A DNA stretch of 64,000 nt from positions 72,444,738 to 72,508,737 of the forward strand of contig OY757010.1 of NCBI GenBank assembly GCA_963580285.1, written 5' to 3'. Position numbers and translations under genes: made by a program. The DNA is from Lucinisca nassula (taxonomy: Eukaryota; Mollusca; Bivalvia; Lucinida; Lucinidae). Shown piece by piece: positions 44,991 to 56,262 of the stretch; position 1 is the stretch's first letter, and the number at the start of each line of letters is the position of its first letter. Below the pieces are notes generated by a model, which saw only the letters and a program-made list of their open reading frames with translations, was not told where the DNA came from and did no database searches.

Positions 44991-45234
44991 AGCTAGCACG
45001 CCATTAGATGCACGGACATTTTTTTCTGGATTTCAGTGTAATATGTACGATAGACAAGATATATATATATATACTGGTGTGTATATACAACAGGCAATAT
45101 TTAAATACTTAACAGAGCACTACAAGTTAAAATATTTGGAAACAAATCGCAGGAATTTATGACCAATATATTACATTCAGCTTCTCGGTCAAATGGAAAA
45201 GTGAGGTTTTACAGTAACATACACAACATAACAG

Positions 45235-45513
45235 TCATTACAAAAACATGCCCATACAAATACATTGTAAACTTTACCGCTGAAAAATCGACAATTTTCA
45301 GATGAAAAATTGTGACATTTTTCTTATTTATGCTCAAAATATAGATTGTGGGTACTCGTTAGAACCGCCTCGATAAGGCAGTTCTAAGGGGTACCCACAA
45401 TCTATATTTTAGAACAGAAATAAGAAAAATAAGGTTAACCCCTCAAACTCCAGTTTTACTATATAAAGTGGGGTTCAAGGGGGTCAGAATTATATAGGCG
45501 TGTTTTCGTGATG
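45235..45513 (-). mobile_element. H-family MITE, subfamily a, copy 5
   Basis: TCATTACAAAAACATGCCCA and, inverted, ATATAGGCGTGTTTTCGTGA. The stem AACCGCCTCGATAAGGCAGTT has two mismatches. Confidence 0.8.
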
Positions 45514-45681
45514 CATAAATATTTTTTTGCCATTGGAGTATTACTACAACTACAGGTACTGTGGATATTGTTTTTCTCAGAACTAGCCCATAAAGATGCA
45601 AGCAAAATTAGAGTAGATGGCATTCTAGAACCTAATTTCTTATTTTTCATGCAATATCAGGCATTGAACAATTTATCATCA

Positions 45682-45955
45682 CGTGAACAAATCCGTTAAA
45701 TGAACACCCGCCTAGACCCCACTTTATGTAGAGAAATAGGGGTTTACGGGGGTACATATTTTTCTTATTTCTGCTCCAAGATATAGGTTGTGGTTCTCGT
45801 TAGAACTGCCTCAATGAGGCAGTTTTAACGAGCACCCGTAACCTATGTTTGCTGTATAAATAATAAAAATATCACGGATTTTCATCAGAAAATTAGCCGT
45901 TTTGGAGATGTGAAAAAATGCACTTTGTCACATTGGTGTGTTATCATAATGATGT
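45682..45955 (+). mobile_element. H-family MITE, subfamily b
   Basis: GTGAACAAATCCGTTAAATG and ACACCCGCC on the left; the stem AACTGCCTCAATGAGGCAGTT is perfect, with a T-A pair where other copies have C-G. The right end is TTGGTGTGTTATCATAATG. Confidence 0.8.
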
Positions 45956-45969
45956 ATGCTATCCTTATT

Positions 45970-46640
45970 CACAGAGAAAAGAAATTCAAGGAGTTGCTAC
46001 CAGTTCTCTCTTCTAACCACCACTCGTTCAAGACACGTGGCCGTGTGTACAGATCACGACGTGGCCGTGTGTACAGTTCTTGTGTGCGGAGGGCAATGCT
46101 CCATGCCAGTGAGACATGACCATTGACAAAACCAAACCTCCAATGTCTTCAGCGGAACGACAGGGCAATGATCAGACAATGTCAAGCCACAGGACACTGT
46201 CACCATCAGGTCCAGTGAGTTAATTGAGCATCTTGGCATTGAGGACCTGGGCCTCATACTGAAAGAGAGAAGGCTCCGCTGGTATGGACATGTGGAACGC
46301 TCCAACGGAGCAGTCAAGACTGCCTGTGACATACAGGTAGGTGGAAAGCGGGGGCCTGGAAAGCCCACGATGACCTGGAAGCAGCTGACAGAAAGAGATT
46401 GCAGAGAATGGAAGCTCTCTGCAAATGATCCTCATGATGGACAGGCCTGGACCTGGAAGCAGCTGACAGAAAGAGATTGCAGAGAATGGAAGCTCTCTGC
46501 TATCGATCCTCATGATAGACAGGCCTGGAGATCTGGTGTAAGATCTGCCATGCCAGCTACCTGGAAGGGGGCCCACTTATGTGGACGTTGCCCCTGTACC
46601 TGCACATTAATCAAAAATTCGTTGATGATGATGATTATAG
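45970..46640 (+). pseudogene. 3' fragment of a non-LTR retrotransposon ORF
   Basis: Frames broken by stops and frameshifts read GRVYSSCVRRAMLHASET, then RRLRWYGHVERSNGAVKTA, then GKRGPGKPTMTWKQLTERD. This RRLRWYGHV...GRP..W...V-type C-terminal text follows the reverse transcriptase domain in many animal LINE-type ORFs. The reverse transcriptase core itself is absent, so this is a 5'-truncated copy. A 78-bp direct duplication (46373-46450 and 46451-46528) repeats 26 codons in frame. A GATGATGATGATT tail near 46625 fits a LINE 3' end. LINE clade not determined. Confidence 0.7.
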
Positions 46641-46784
46641 CAGTTAATTCACATTAATAATCAAAATTATTTTCCCTGAAAAATAGAAACAAGTAGCCCA
46701 AGGGCAATGATTGCCTTTGGGTCAGGGGAGCTCAAAAATACAGTTAAACTTCAATAGTTTGTGAATATCTTTGGCATCATGAAA

Positions 46785-47066
46785 ATTTCATTAAGAAAAC
46801 ATGTCCGTGTGAAATAATGGTCTCCAACATGGTGTCAGAAATGATACATTTTAGCTAAAAAAATAATAATATCTTTCTTATTTATGCTTTCAACATAGAT
46901 TGTGGGTGCTCGTTAGAACTGCCTCACTGAGGCAGTTCTAACAAGTACTCACAATCTTTGTTTTTAAGCCAAAAAAGGCAGATAATGTATAGCCCTGTAA
47001 ACCCCAGTTTTCTCTCTATAAAGTGGGGTTTAGGGGGTGTTCGTTTCACAGACTTGTTAACGTGAT
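46785..47066 (-). mobile_element. H-family MITE, subfamily b
   Basis: The stem AACTGCCTCACTGAGGCAGTT is perfect. The right end has AAGTGGGGTTTAGGGGGTG and GTTTCACAGACTTGTTAA. Confidence 0.8.
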
Positions 47067-47174
47067 GTGTTTGAAATAGGGGCAGTCCAAACTACTGAGA
47101 CATAATCTCGGCGACAGGTTATGAGGCATACTGTGGGTGACTTTAAAAGGATATTTTTTGACCTTCCATTAAAT

Positions 47175-47245
47175 AAAGTAATGTTGTGTGTTCTCATTAG
47201 AATCGCCTCCATGAGGTGATTCTAATGTTGACACATAACATACCT
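47175..47245. repeat. H hairpin, isolated
   Basis: AATGTTGTGTGTTCTCATTA, then the stem GAATCGCCTCCATGAGGTGATTC, perfect with different bases, then CACATAACAT. The usual MITE flanks are not visible. Confidence 0.7.
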
Positions 47246-47930
47246 TTTCAATATAAAGAGCACCCCATGCGGGTGCCAACACTCGGCTGCAAAAAGGGGC
47301 ATAACTGTGCTAAAAATATTTTGAAGGTTACCTCACCTATTGGTATGAGTTCTCCTTTTCATAATGAACAACTAGTCCGAGTTTCAAGAAGATATGTTCA
47401 GTAATGACAGAGATATTACAAAATGTCCAAGTTTTTGCACGACGACGCAAATGAAGACGAAGCAGACGACGCCAGAGCTATGGCAATTTCTTGTCGTTTT
47501 CTTCGAAAACATCCGAGCTAAAAACCTCACTAAACTAGAATTTGTTTTTCTACAAAAACACAGATGTCTCCCCCGTTTTTGACTGCTAAGTATAACCTTG
47601 ACATTGGAGGTATTGAGCTGGGTCTTGTGTGCAACACATCATCTAATGAAGATGAACATTTCTGCATAGTAACTTTAAAAATGTTCATAGAAAAATAAAA
47701 AAGTTATTGGCCGTAAACAAAAAAGCACTTTTTTACCTTTGACCTCTAAGTATGGCCTTGACCTTTGCAGTACAACACATCGTCTCATGATGGTTAACAT
47801 TTCTGCCAAGTAATTTCATAATCCATCAAAGAATAAGGAAGTTATTGACTGTCCTTTTTTTACCTTTGACCTCTAGGTATGACCTTGACATTGGAGGTAT
47901 GGACCTTGGTCTTGCACATGACTCATGGTC

Positions 47931-49530
47931 CAACTTTCAAGCCTCTAGCTCCAACAGTTTTTTAGATATCTTGCTGACAAGATTTTATTAAAAAAAATTC
48001 AAAGGGCAATTACTCTTGAAAGGGGCATAATCCGGATAAGAAAAAAATACGTGTCAGCTTATTTTCCATTAGGAATGCATATATGAAATTTCAAAACCAT
48101 AGCATACACAGTTCTAAAGTTATGCTATGCATCACTTTTAGGATTCATTACAATGGGCACAAATTACCAAAATGACAAAGGGCCATAACTCGCAAAGTAT
48201 TTTTCGGAATTTTGTCATAAGTTAAATCAGTTCATCTACTCATCACCAACAATATACTCAACAACTTTCAAGGCTCTAGCTCCAATAGTGTTTGAGATAT
48301 TTTGCTGACAAGATTTTATTAAAAAAATTTCAAAGGGCAATAACTCTTGAAAGGGGCATAATCCGGACGAGAAAAAAAATACGCGTCAGCTAATTTTTCA
48401 TGAGGAACCCATATATGAAATTTCAAAACCCTAGCATACACGTATCTAAAGTTATGCTATGCATCACTTTTAGCATACATTACAATGGGCACAAATTACC
48501 AAAATGACAAAGGGCCATAACTCACAAAGTATTTTTTGGAATTTTGTCAAAAGTTAATCAGTTCATCTACTCATCACCACCAATATATTCACCAACTTTC
48601 AAGCCTCTAGCTCCAATAGTTTTTGAGATATCTTGCTGACAAGATTTTATTAAAAAAAATTCAAAGGGCAATAACTCTTAAAAGGGGCATAATCCTGACG
48701 AGAAAAAAAATACGCGTCAGCTTATTTTCCATCAGAAATGCATATATGAAATTTCAAAATTATAGCATACACCGTTCTAAAGTTGTGCTATGCATCACTT
48801 TTAGCATACATTACAATGGGCACAAATTACCAAAATGACAAAGGGCCATAACTCACAAAGTCTTTTTCGGAATTTTGCCATAAGTTAATCAGTTCATCTA
48901 CTCATCACCAACAATCTATTCACCAACTTTCAAGGCTCTAGCTCCAATAGTTTTTGAGATATCTTGCTGACAAGATTTTATTAAAAAAAATTCAAAGGGC
49001 AATAACTCTTGAAAGGAGCATATTCCGGACGAGAAAAAAAATACGCGTCAGCTAATTTTCCATGAGAAATCCATATATGAAATTTCAAAACCCTAGCATA
49101 CATGGTTCTAAAGTTATGCTATGCATCACTTTTAGCATACATTACAATGGGCACAAATTACCAAAATGACAAAGGGCCATAACTCACAAAGTATTTTTTG
49201 GAATTTTGTCAAAAGTTAATCAGTTCATCTACTCATCACCATCAATATAATCACCAACTTTCAAGGCTCTAGCTCCAATAGTTTTTGAGATATCTTGCTG
49301 ACAAGATTTTATTAAAAAAAAAATTCAAAGGGCAATAACTCTTGAAGGGGGCATAATCGGGATGAGAAAAAAAATACGCGTCAGCTAATTTTCCATGAGG
49401 AATCCATATATGAAATTTCAAAACCCTAGCATACAAGGTTCTTTAGTTATGCTATGCATCAAAAGCGTAACGGACGGACGAACGAACCAGAACCAATATG
49501 CCCCTCAAACTTTTTCAAAGTTGGGGGCAT
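47931..49530 (-). mobile_element. T3 tandem-repeat element inside T2 copy 3
   Basis: The head palindrome (AACTTTTTCAAAGTTGGGGGCAT at its 5' end, split: AACTTTTTCAAAG, TTGGGGGCAT) sits at 49507-49530, at the same T2 position as in copies 1 and 2. Four to five units of about 325 bp follow. The other end (47931) is within a unit, so the 3' terminus is missing. Confidence 0.8.
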
Positions 49531-50737
49531 AATAAGAAAGTTATTGACAGAACACAAAAAAGGCCCTTTTTTTACCTTTAACACCTCTATGTATGACCTT
49601 GACCTTTCAGGTATTAAACTGGGTCATGCGTGCAACACATCATCTCATGGTGGTTAACATTTCTGCCTAGCAATTTCAAAATCTATCTAAAAATAAGAAA
49701 GTTATTGACCAAACACGAAAAAAGGCCCCTTTTTTACCTTTGACCTCTATGTATGACCTTGACATTTTAGGTACCAAACTGAATCATGCATGCAACACAT
49801 CGTCCCATGATAGTTAACATGTTTGCCAAGTAACTTCAAATTCTATTTAAAAATAGGCAAGTTATTGACAAAACCCGAAAAAAGGCCCCTTTCTTTACCT
49901 TTGACCTCTAAGTATGACCTTGACCTTTGAGGTAACAACCTGGGTCATGCGCGCAACACATCGCCTTATATTGGTTCACATTTCTGCCATGTGATTTCAA
50001 AATCCATCTCAAAATAAGAAAGTTATTGACCAAATACGAAAAAAAGGCCCACTTTTTTACCTTTGACCTCTACGTATGACCTTGACCTTTGAGGTACCGA
50101 CCTGCCTCATGTGCACCACACATCGTCTCATGATTGTTAATAATTATGCCAAGTAATTTTAAAATCCATCTCAAAATTAGAAAGTTATTGACCAAATACG
50201 AAAAAAAGGCCCCTTTTTTGACCTTTGATCTCTAAGTATGACCTTGACCTTTGAGGAACCGACCTGCCTCATGCGCACCACACATCGTCTTATGGTTGTT
50301 AATAGTTATGCCAAGTAATTTTAAAATCCATCTCAAAATAAGAAAGTTATTGACCAAATACGAAAAAAAGGCCCCTTTTTTGACCTTTGACCTCTAAGTA
50401 TGACCTTGACCTTTGAGGTACCGACCTGCCTCATGCGCACCACACATCGTCTTATGGTTGTTAATAATTATGCCAAGTAATTTTAAAATCCATCTCAAAA
50501 TAAGAAAGTTATTGACCAAATACGAAAAAAAGGCCCCTTTTTTGACCTTTGACCTCTAAGTATGACCTTGACCTTTGAGGTACCGACCTGCCTCATGCGC
50601 ACCACACATCGTCTTATGGTTGTTAATATTTCTGCCGAGTAATTTTAAAATCCATCAAAAAATAAGAAAGTTATTGACCGGACACGATTTGCCCATACAT
50701 ATATGCATACCAACAAACTTCCAAGGGAGATAATTCA

Positions 50738-53700
50738 ACAAGAGGGCCCAGAGGGCCCTGAATCGCTCACCTGAGAATTAGTGTCTCCAGTACATTCTAG
50801 GCCCAAGGGCTATAATTTGAACAAACTTGGTAATGGTCCACTAGATGAAGCTTCATTCCAAATATCAAAGACTTGGGCCTTCTGGTTTGAGACAAGATTT
50901 TTAAAGGTTTTCCCTATATAAGCCTATGAAAAACCAAAGGGTCCCAGAGTGGGGGTATTTTTGCCCCCCAGGGCTATAATTTGAACAATCTTGAAAAAGG
51001 TCCACTAGATGAAGCTCCACACCAAATACCAAAGATCTGGGCCTTGCGGATTCAGAGAAGAAGATTTTTAAAGATTTTCCATGTATAAGCCTACGTAAAA
51101 CCAAAGGCCCCAGGGGTAGGCATTTTTGGCCCAAGGGCTATAATTTTAACAATCTTGGTAGAGGTCTACTAGTTGAAGCTTCATATCAAATGGCATAGAG
51201 CAGGGCCTTGTGGTATAAGAGAAGAAGAATTTAAATATTTTCCCTATAAGACTATGAAAAACCAATGGGTCCCAGGGTGGGGGCATTTTTGGTCCTAGGG
51301 CTATAATTTGAACAATCTTGATAGAGGTCCAATAGATGAAGCTTCACACCAAATATCTAAGACCTTGGCCTTGCAGTTTCTGAGAAGAAGTTTCTTTAAA
51401 GATTTTCCCTATATAAGCCTATGTAAAACCGAAGGCCCCCGGGGCGGGGGCATTTTTGGCCCCAGGGCTATAATTTGAACAATCTTGGTAGAGGTCCATT
51501 AGATTAAGCTTCACACCAAATATCAAAGATCTGGGCCTTGCGGTGTCAGAGAAGAAAAGTTTTAAAGATTTCCCCTACATAAGCTTAGGTAAAACCAAAG
51601 GCCCCCTGGGCGGGGGCATTTTTGGCTCCAGGGCTATAATTTGAACAATCTTGGTAGAGGTCCACTAGGTGAAGCTTCATACCAAATATCAAAGACCTGG
51701 GCCTTGTGGTTTCAGAGAAGAAGATTTTTTAAGGTTTCCCTTTAAAGGGCTATGAAAAACCAAAGGGTCCAAGGGTGGGGCCATTTTCGGCCCCAGGGCT
51801 ATAATTTGCACAATCTTGAAAGAGGTCCACTAGATGAAGCTTCACACCAAATATCAAAGATCTGGGCCTAGTGGTTTCAGAGAAGAAGATTTTTAAAGAT
51901 TTTCCCTGTATAAGCCTATGTAAAACCAAAGCCCCCCGGGGCGGGGGCATTTTTGGCCCAAAGGCTATAATTTGAACAATCTTAGTAAAGGTCCTCCAGG
52001 TAAAGCTTCACACCAAATATTAAAGACGTGGGCCTGCTGGTTTCAGAGAAGAAGATTTTTTAATGATTTTCCCTATATAAGCCTATGTAAAACCATAGGC
52101 CCCTGGGGCGGGGGCATTTTGGCCCCCAGGGCTATAATTTGAACAATCTTGGTAGAGGTCCACTAGATGAAGCTTCACACCAAATATCAAAGATCGAGGC
52201 CTTGCGGTTTCAGAGAAGATTTTTAAAGATTTTCCCTGTATAAGTCTATGTAAAAACAAAGGCCCCCGGGGCGGGGGCATTTTTGGCCCAAAGGCTATAA
52301 TTTGAACAATCTTAGTAAAGGTCCTCCAGGTAAAGCTTCACACCAAATATTAAAGACGTGGGCCTGCTGGTTTCAGAGAAGAAGATTTTTTAATGATTTT
52401 CCCTATATAAGCCTATGTAAAACCATAGGCCCCCGGGGCGGGGGCATTTTGGCCCCCAGGGCTATAATTTGAACAATCTTGGTAGAGGTCCACTAGATGA
52501 AGCTTCACACCAAATATCAAAGATCTTGGCCGTGCGGTTTCAGAGAAGAAGATTTTTAAAGATTTTCCATGTATAAGCCTATGTAAAACCAAAGGCCCCC
52601 TAGCGGGGGCATTTTTGGCCCTTAGGTAATAATTTGAACAATCTTAGTAGAGGTCCATCAGGTAAAGCTTCACACCAAATATTAAAGACCTGGGCCTTGT
52701 GGTTTCAGAGAAGAAGATTTTTTAATGAGTTTCCCTATATAAGCCTATGTAAAACCAAAGGCCCCTGTGGCGGGGGCATTTTGGCCCCCAGGGCTATAAT
52801 TTGAAAAATCCTGGTAGAGGTCCACTAGATGAAGCTTCACACCAAATATCAAAGATCTGGGCCGTGCGGTTTCAGAGAAGAAGATTTTTAAAGATTTTCC
52901 CTGTATAAGCCTATGTAAAACCAAAGGCCCCCGGGGCGGGGGCATTTTTGGCCCTAAGGCTATAATTTGAACAATCTTAGTAGAGGTCCACCAGGTAAAG
53001 CTTCACACCAAATATTAAAGACCTGGGCCTTGTGGTTTCAGAGAAGAAGATTTTTTAATGATTTTCCCTATATAAGCCTATGTAAAACCATAGGCCCCGG
53101 GGCGGGGGCATTTTGGCCCCCAGGGCTATAATTTGAACAATCTTGGTAGAGGTCTACTAGATGAAGCTTCACACCAAATATCAAAGATCTGGGCCGTGCG
53201 GTTTCAGAGAAGTAGATTTTTAAAGATTTTCCCTGTATAAGCCTATGTAAAACCAAAGGCCACCGGGGCGGGGGCATTTTTGGCCCTAAGGCTATAATTT
53301 GAACAATCTTAGTAGAGGTCCACCAGGTAAAGCTTCACACCAAATATTAAAGACCTGGGCCTTGTGGTTTCAGAGAAGAAGATTTTTTAATGATTTTCCC
53401 CATATAAGCCTATGTAAAACCAAAGGCCCCTGGGGCGGGGGCATTTTGGCCCCCAGGGCTTTAATTTGAACAATCCTGGTAGAGGTCCACTAGATGAAGC
53501 TTCACACCAAATATCAAAGATCTGGGCCGTGCGGTTTCAGAGAAGAAGATTTTTAAAGATTTTCCCTGTATAAGCCTATGTAAAACCAAAGGCCACCGGG
53601 GCGGGGGCATTTTTGGCCCTAAGGCTATAATTTGAACAATCTTAGTGGAGGTCCACCAGGTAAAGCTTCACACCAAATATTAAAGACCTGGGCCTTGTGG

Positions 53701-54155
53701 TTTCAGAGAAGAAGATTTTTTAATGATTTTCCCTATATAAGCCTATGTAAAACCAAAGGCCCCCGGGGCGGGGGCATTTTGGCCCCCAGGGCTTTAATTT
53801 GAACAATCTTGGTAGAGGTCCACTAGATGAAGCTTCATACCAAATATCAAAGACCTGGGACTTGCGGTTTCAGAGAAGAAGATTTTTAAAGTTTTCATTT
53901 AAAAAATCTATTTTTAGCTCCTGTGACCCAGATGTGCAATGGACCGGAACCATTTGAACAATATTGAAAGGGGACCACCTAAGGATCATTGCTGTGAAGT
54001 TTGGTCAAAATCTGATCAGTGGTTTAGGAGGAGATGTCATTTGAAGAAAAAGTTTACGCACACACACACACACACACACGCACACACGCACGCACTGACG
54101 ACGGACGAAAAGTGATCACAAAAGCTCACCTTGTCACTACGTGACAGGTGAGCTA
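50738..54155 (-). mobile_element. T1 tandem-repeat element, copy 3, inverted, nested in the T2 leader
   Basis: It splits the T2 leader ATACTTTTTGAATTATC between T and T. The 3' end reads, inverted, GGGCCCTCTGGGCCCTCTTGT; the head AGCTCACCTGTCACGTAGTG is complete. In the 52.0-53.7 kb part the array is a regular dimer of about 331 bp (starts near 51950, 52280, 52945, 53277), alternating ATATCAAAGATCTGGGCC and ATATTAAAGACCTGGGCC units. Confidence 0.85.
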
Positions 54156-54483
54156 AAAAGTATAAATGCGAGAGTTATGGTTCTTGCGCACTGCACGTCG
54201 TCTAATGCTGATTAATATTTATATGAAGTTTCGTGACGATAGCTCTAACGGTTTTCAAGTTACAGAGCGGACACGAAAGTGTGACAGACAGACAGACGGA
54301 CAGACAGACAGCCGCCCGGGGGAAAAACAATATGTCTCTCCGAAAAAAAAATTTTCGGGGGAGACATAATTATCCAAAATATAAGGATATCTGGGCCTCT
54401 GGCAGGAATATTCTAGAGAATCCAGAGTTTGAACTGGCCATGACAGGAATCTTTAAAGGCTATGCTGCATGTGTGGGTGCCAC

Positions 54484-54783
54484 ATCACGAAAACACGCCT
54501 ATATAATTTTGTCCTCCTACAACCTCACAGTAAAACTGGGGGTTAACCTTATTTTTCTAATTCCTGCTTTAAAATATAGATTGTGGGTATTTGACAGAAC
54601 CGCCTCAATGAGGCAGTTATAAACGTGTACCCATAATCTATATCTTGAGCAGAAATAATAAAATTATCATTCTTACTTTTGCTCTAAAATATACATTGTG
54701 TGTATTCATTAGAACTGACTACCATGTATCCACAGTTTGTATTTTGAGCAGAATGTGTTTGTATAGGTTTTTTCGTAATAATG
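54484..54783 (+). mobile_element. H-family MITE, subfamily a, with two hairpins
   Basis: CATCACGAAAACACGCCTAT and, inverted, TTTGTATAGGTTTTTTCGTA. One H hairpin (AACCGCCTCAATGAGGCAGTT) is followed by a second, centre-deleted one (ACATTGTGTGTATTCATTAG). Confidence 0.75.
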
Positions 54784-55093
54784 AAGTATGCATTTAGACA
54801 AATATCTCCAGATGGAAGTGCATATAAAGTTTCATGAGAAATGGGCTTGAAAACTTGGTATTGGGGAAAAAACCTTAAGTCTCGATAACGTATCATTTCA
54901 CAGTGGGTGAACTATGAAGTATAGGTCAAGGTCAAATATGAATACATGCATTCAAGTTGTCATCAGTACACAGATGCAATTTTGTACCAATTATCATTAA
55001 TGTAGTCGGCCCCCGCCCATCGGGGCTTGAAGAAAAAGATGGGCTGCACAATGCGACCACACAGAGCTGGAACCGACTGCACACAAGTACTAG

Positions 55094-55166
55094 AAAGATC
55101 TCCTGACGTTAGCCCCCCCCCCCCAGGAAGTTTGCCCCCCAATGACTTAATCTTAAAATGGACATT

Positions 55167-55206
<40 letters not shown>

Positions 55207-56066
55207 AGTTGAAAATGGGACCCGGACATTTGCCCCCCAGAGCTTATTTTTGGTATGGACATCTGCCCCCCAGTGCTTGTTTTACAGGTGGACAATTGCC
55301 CCCAACTGCTTATTTCAGAAAGGGACAATTGCCCCCCAACCTGGCTAGACAAGGATATTCATTACACAGACTTGTGTATAGCTACATAATTTACATGATA
55401 ACGTTTTGGTTAAAGTTTTACAGGCCATTCAAGATCATTTCAATTTCTTCAAGTATTAACATCAGTGTATCCAGTGTAAAAACCACTTGAGTATTGGCGT
55501 CTGACACTGGACCCTCAGTGAGGCAAAACTCAATATATGGTTCTGTAGCTGACTTGCTTAACCCTTATCCTGCTGAATAAATAAGCATCTCCAATTGTTG
55601 ACTATTAACCATCACATTTTTGGTATGTTTTTGTTAACTTAACAAATTGCAGAACAAACAGTATAGATCCCCATCAGATATGGCATCTGATCGGGATCCA
55701 TACTGCTTTCTAACACAGGGGTTGTCCATAACAGCAGGTTATTATGGGATTCATATTTATATAGATGGAGTAATTTATTGCTTAACATTTTGAATTTCTG
55801 ATGATAATAAACCAATAAATACATTGTTTTCCTCCTTTGTGTTAGCCCTGGTCTATCTGGGGGGCAAATGTCCCTTTCTGAAATAAGCATTGGGGGGCAA
55901 ATGTCCACCTGTAAAATAAGCGCTGGGGGGGGGCAGATGTCCATACCAAAAATAACCTCTGGGGGGCAAATGTCCGGGTCACATTTTCAAATGGGGGGCA
56001 AATGTCCATTTTAAGATTAATTCATTGGGGGGCAAATGTCCTGGGGGGCAAATGTCCTGGAATCGA
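55094..56066. mobile_element. 0.97-kb foldback element made of G-run motifs
   Basis: The left arm (to about 55345) and right arm (from about 55846) are inverted repeats in which GGACATTTGCCCCCC recurs every 40-50 bp, separated by conserved text such as AGCTTATTTTTGGTATGGAC and TTTACAGGTGGAC. ACTAG is duplicated at the borders (55089-55093, 56067-56071). The left arm has a C38 run. The centre (55346-55845) contains a small D hairpin at 55655-55712 and no gene. Confidence 0.85.
55655..55712. repeat. D hairpin 10
   Basis: CAAACAGTATAGATCCCCAT, the inner stem ATCAGAT/ATCTGAT, then CGGGATCCATACTGCTTTC. Confidence 0.75.
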
Positions 56067-56262
56067 ACTAGTAAACCGCTTAGAGGATCTTAGTCTGCCA
56101 GTCCATGCTTGTAAACCCTATTGGTTTCATTGGGCGACAGGGCTTAAGATGTCATTTCATCTCATTGTCTGGTAAAAGTCCTACAAAATTGGAAGGAACG
56201 TCTCCAAAATGACCTATACTGTGATGACGGGGACATTTAACCTCAAATCAAACAAACAAATC

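Larger units (their letters stand above)
47535..54367 (-). mobile_element. T2 tandem-repeat element, copy 3, complete and inverted, with T3 and T1 inside
   Basis: Begins (3' end of the element) CTAGAATTTG with the TGTTTTT hairpin and ends with the head palindrome TTTTCGGGGGAGACAT. The leader and units match copy 1. T3 lies inside at 47931-49530 and T1 at 50738-54155. The 1.2 kb of T2 units at 49531-50737 contain about seven units with AAGTATGACCTTGACCTTTG. Confidence 0.85.
55006..56261 (+). mobile_element. SINE family A, copy 5, split by a foldback element
   Basis: 55006-55093 (CCCATCGGGGCTTGAAG to AAGTACTAG) and 56067-56261 (ACTAGTAAACCGCTTAGAGG to GGGGACATTTAACCTC) are the two parts. Joined they follow the order of the other four copies. 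Confidence 0.8.

Noticed and set aside
55158..55490. Proline-rich frame
   Set aside because: It is a translation of C-runs in the foldback arm.
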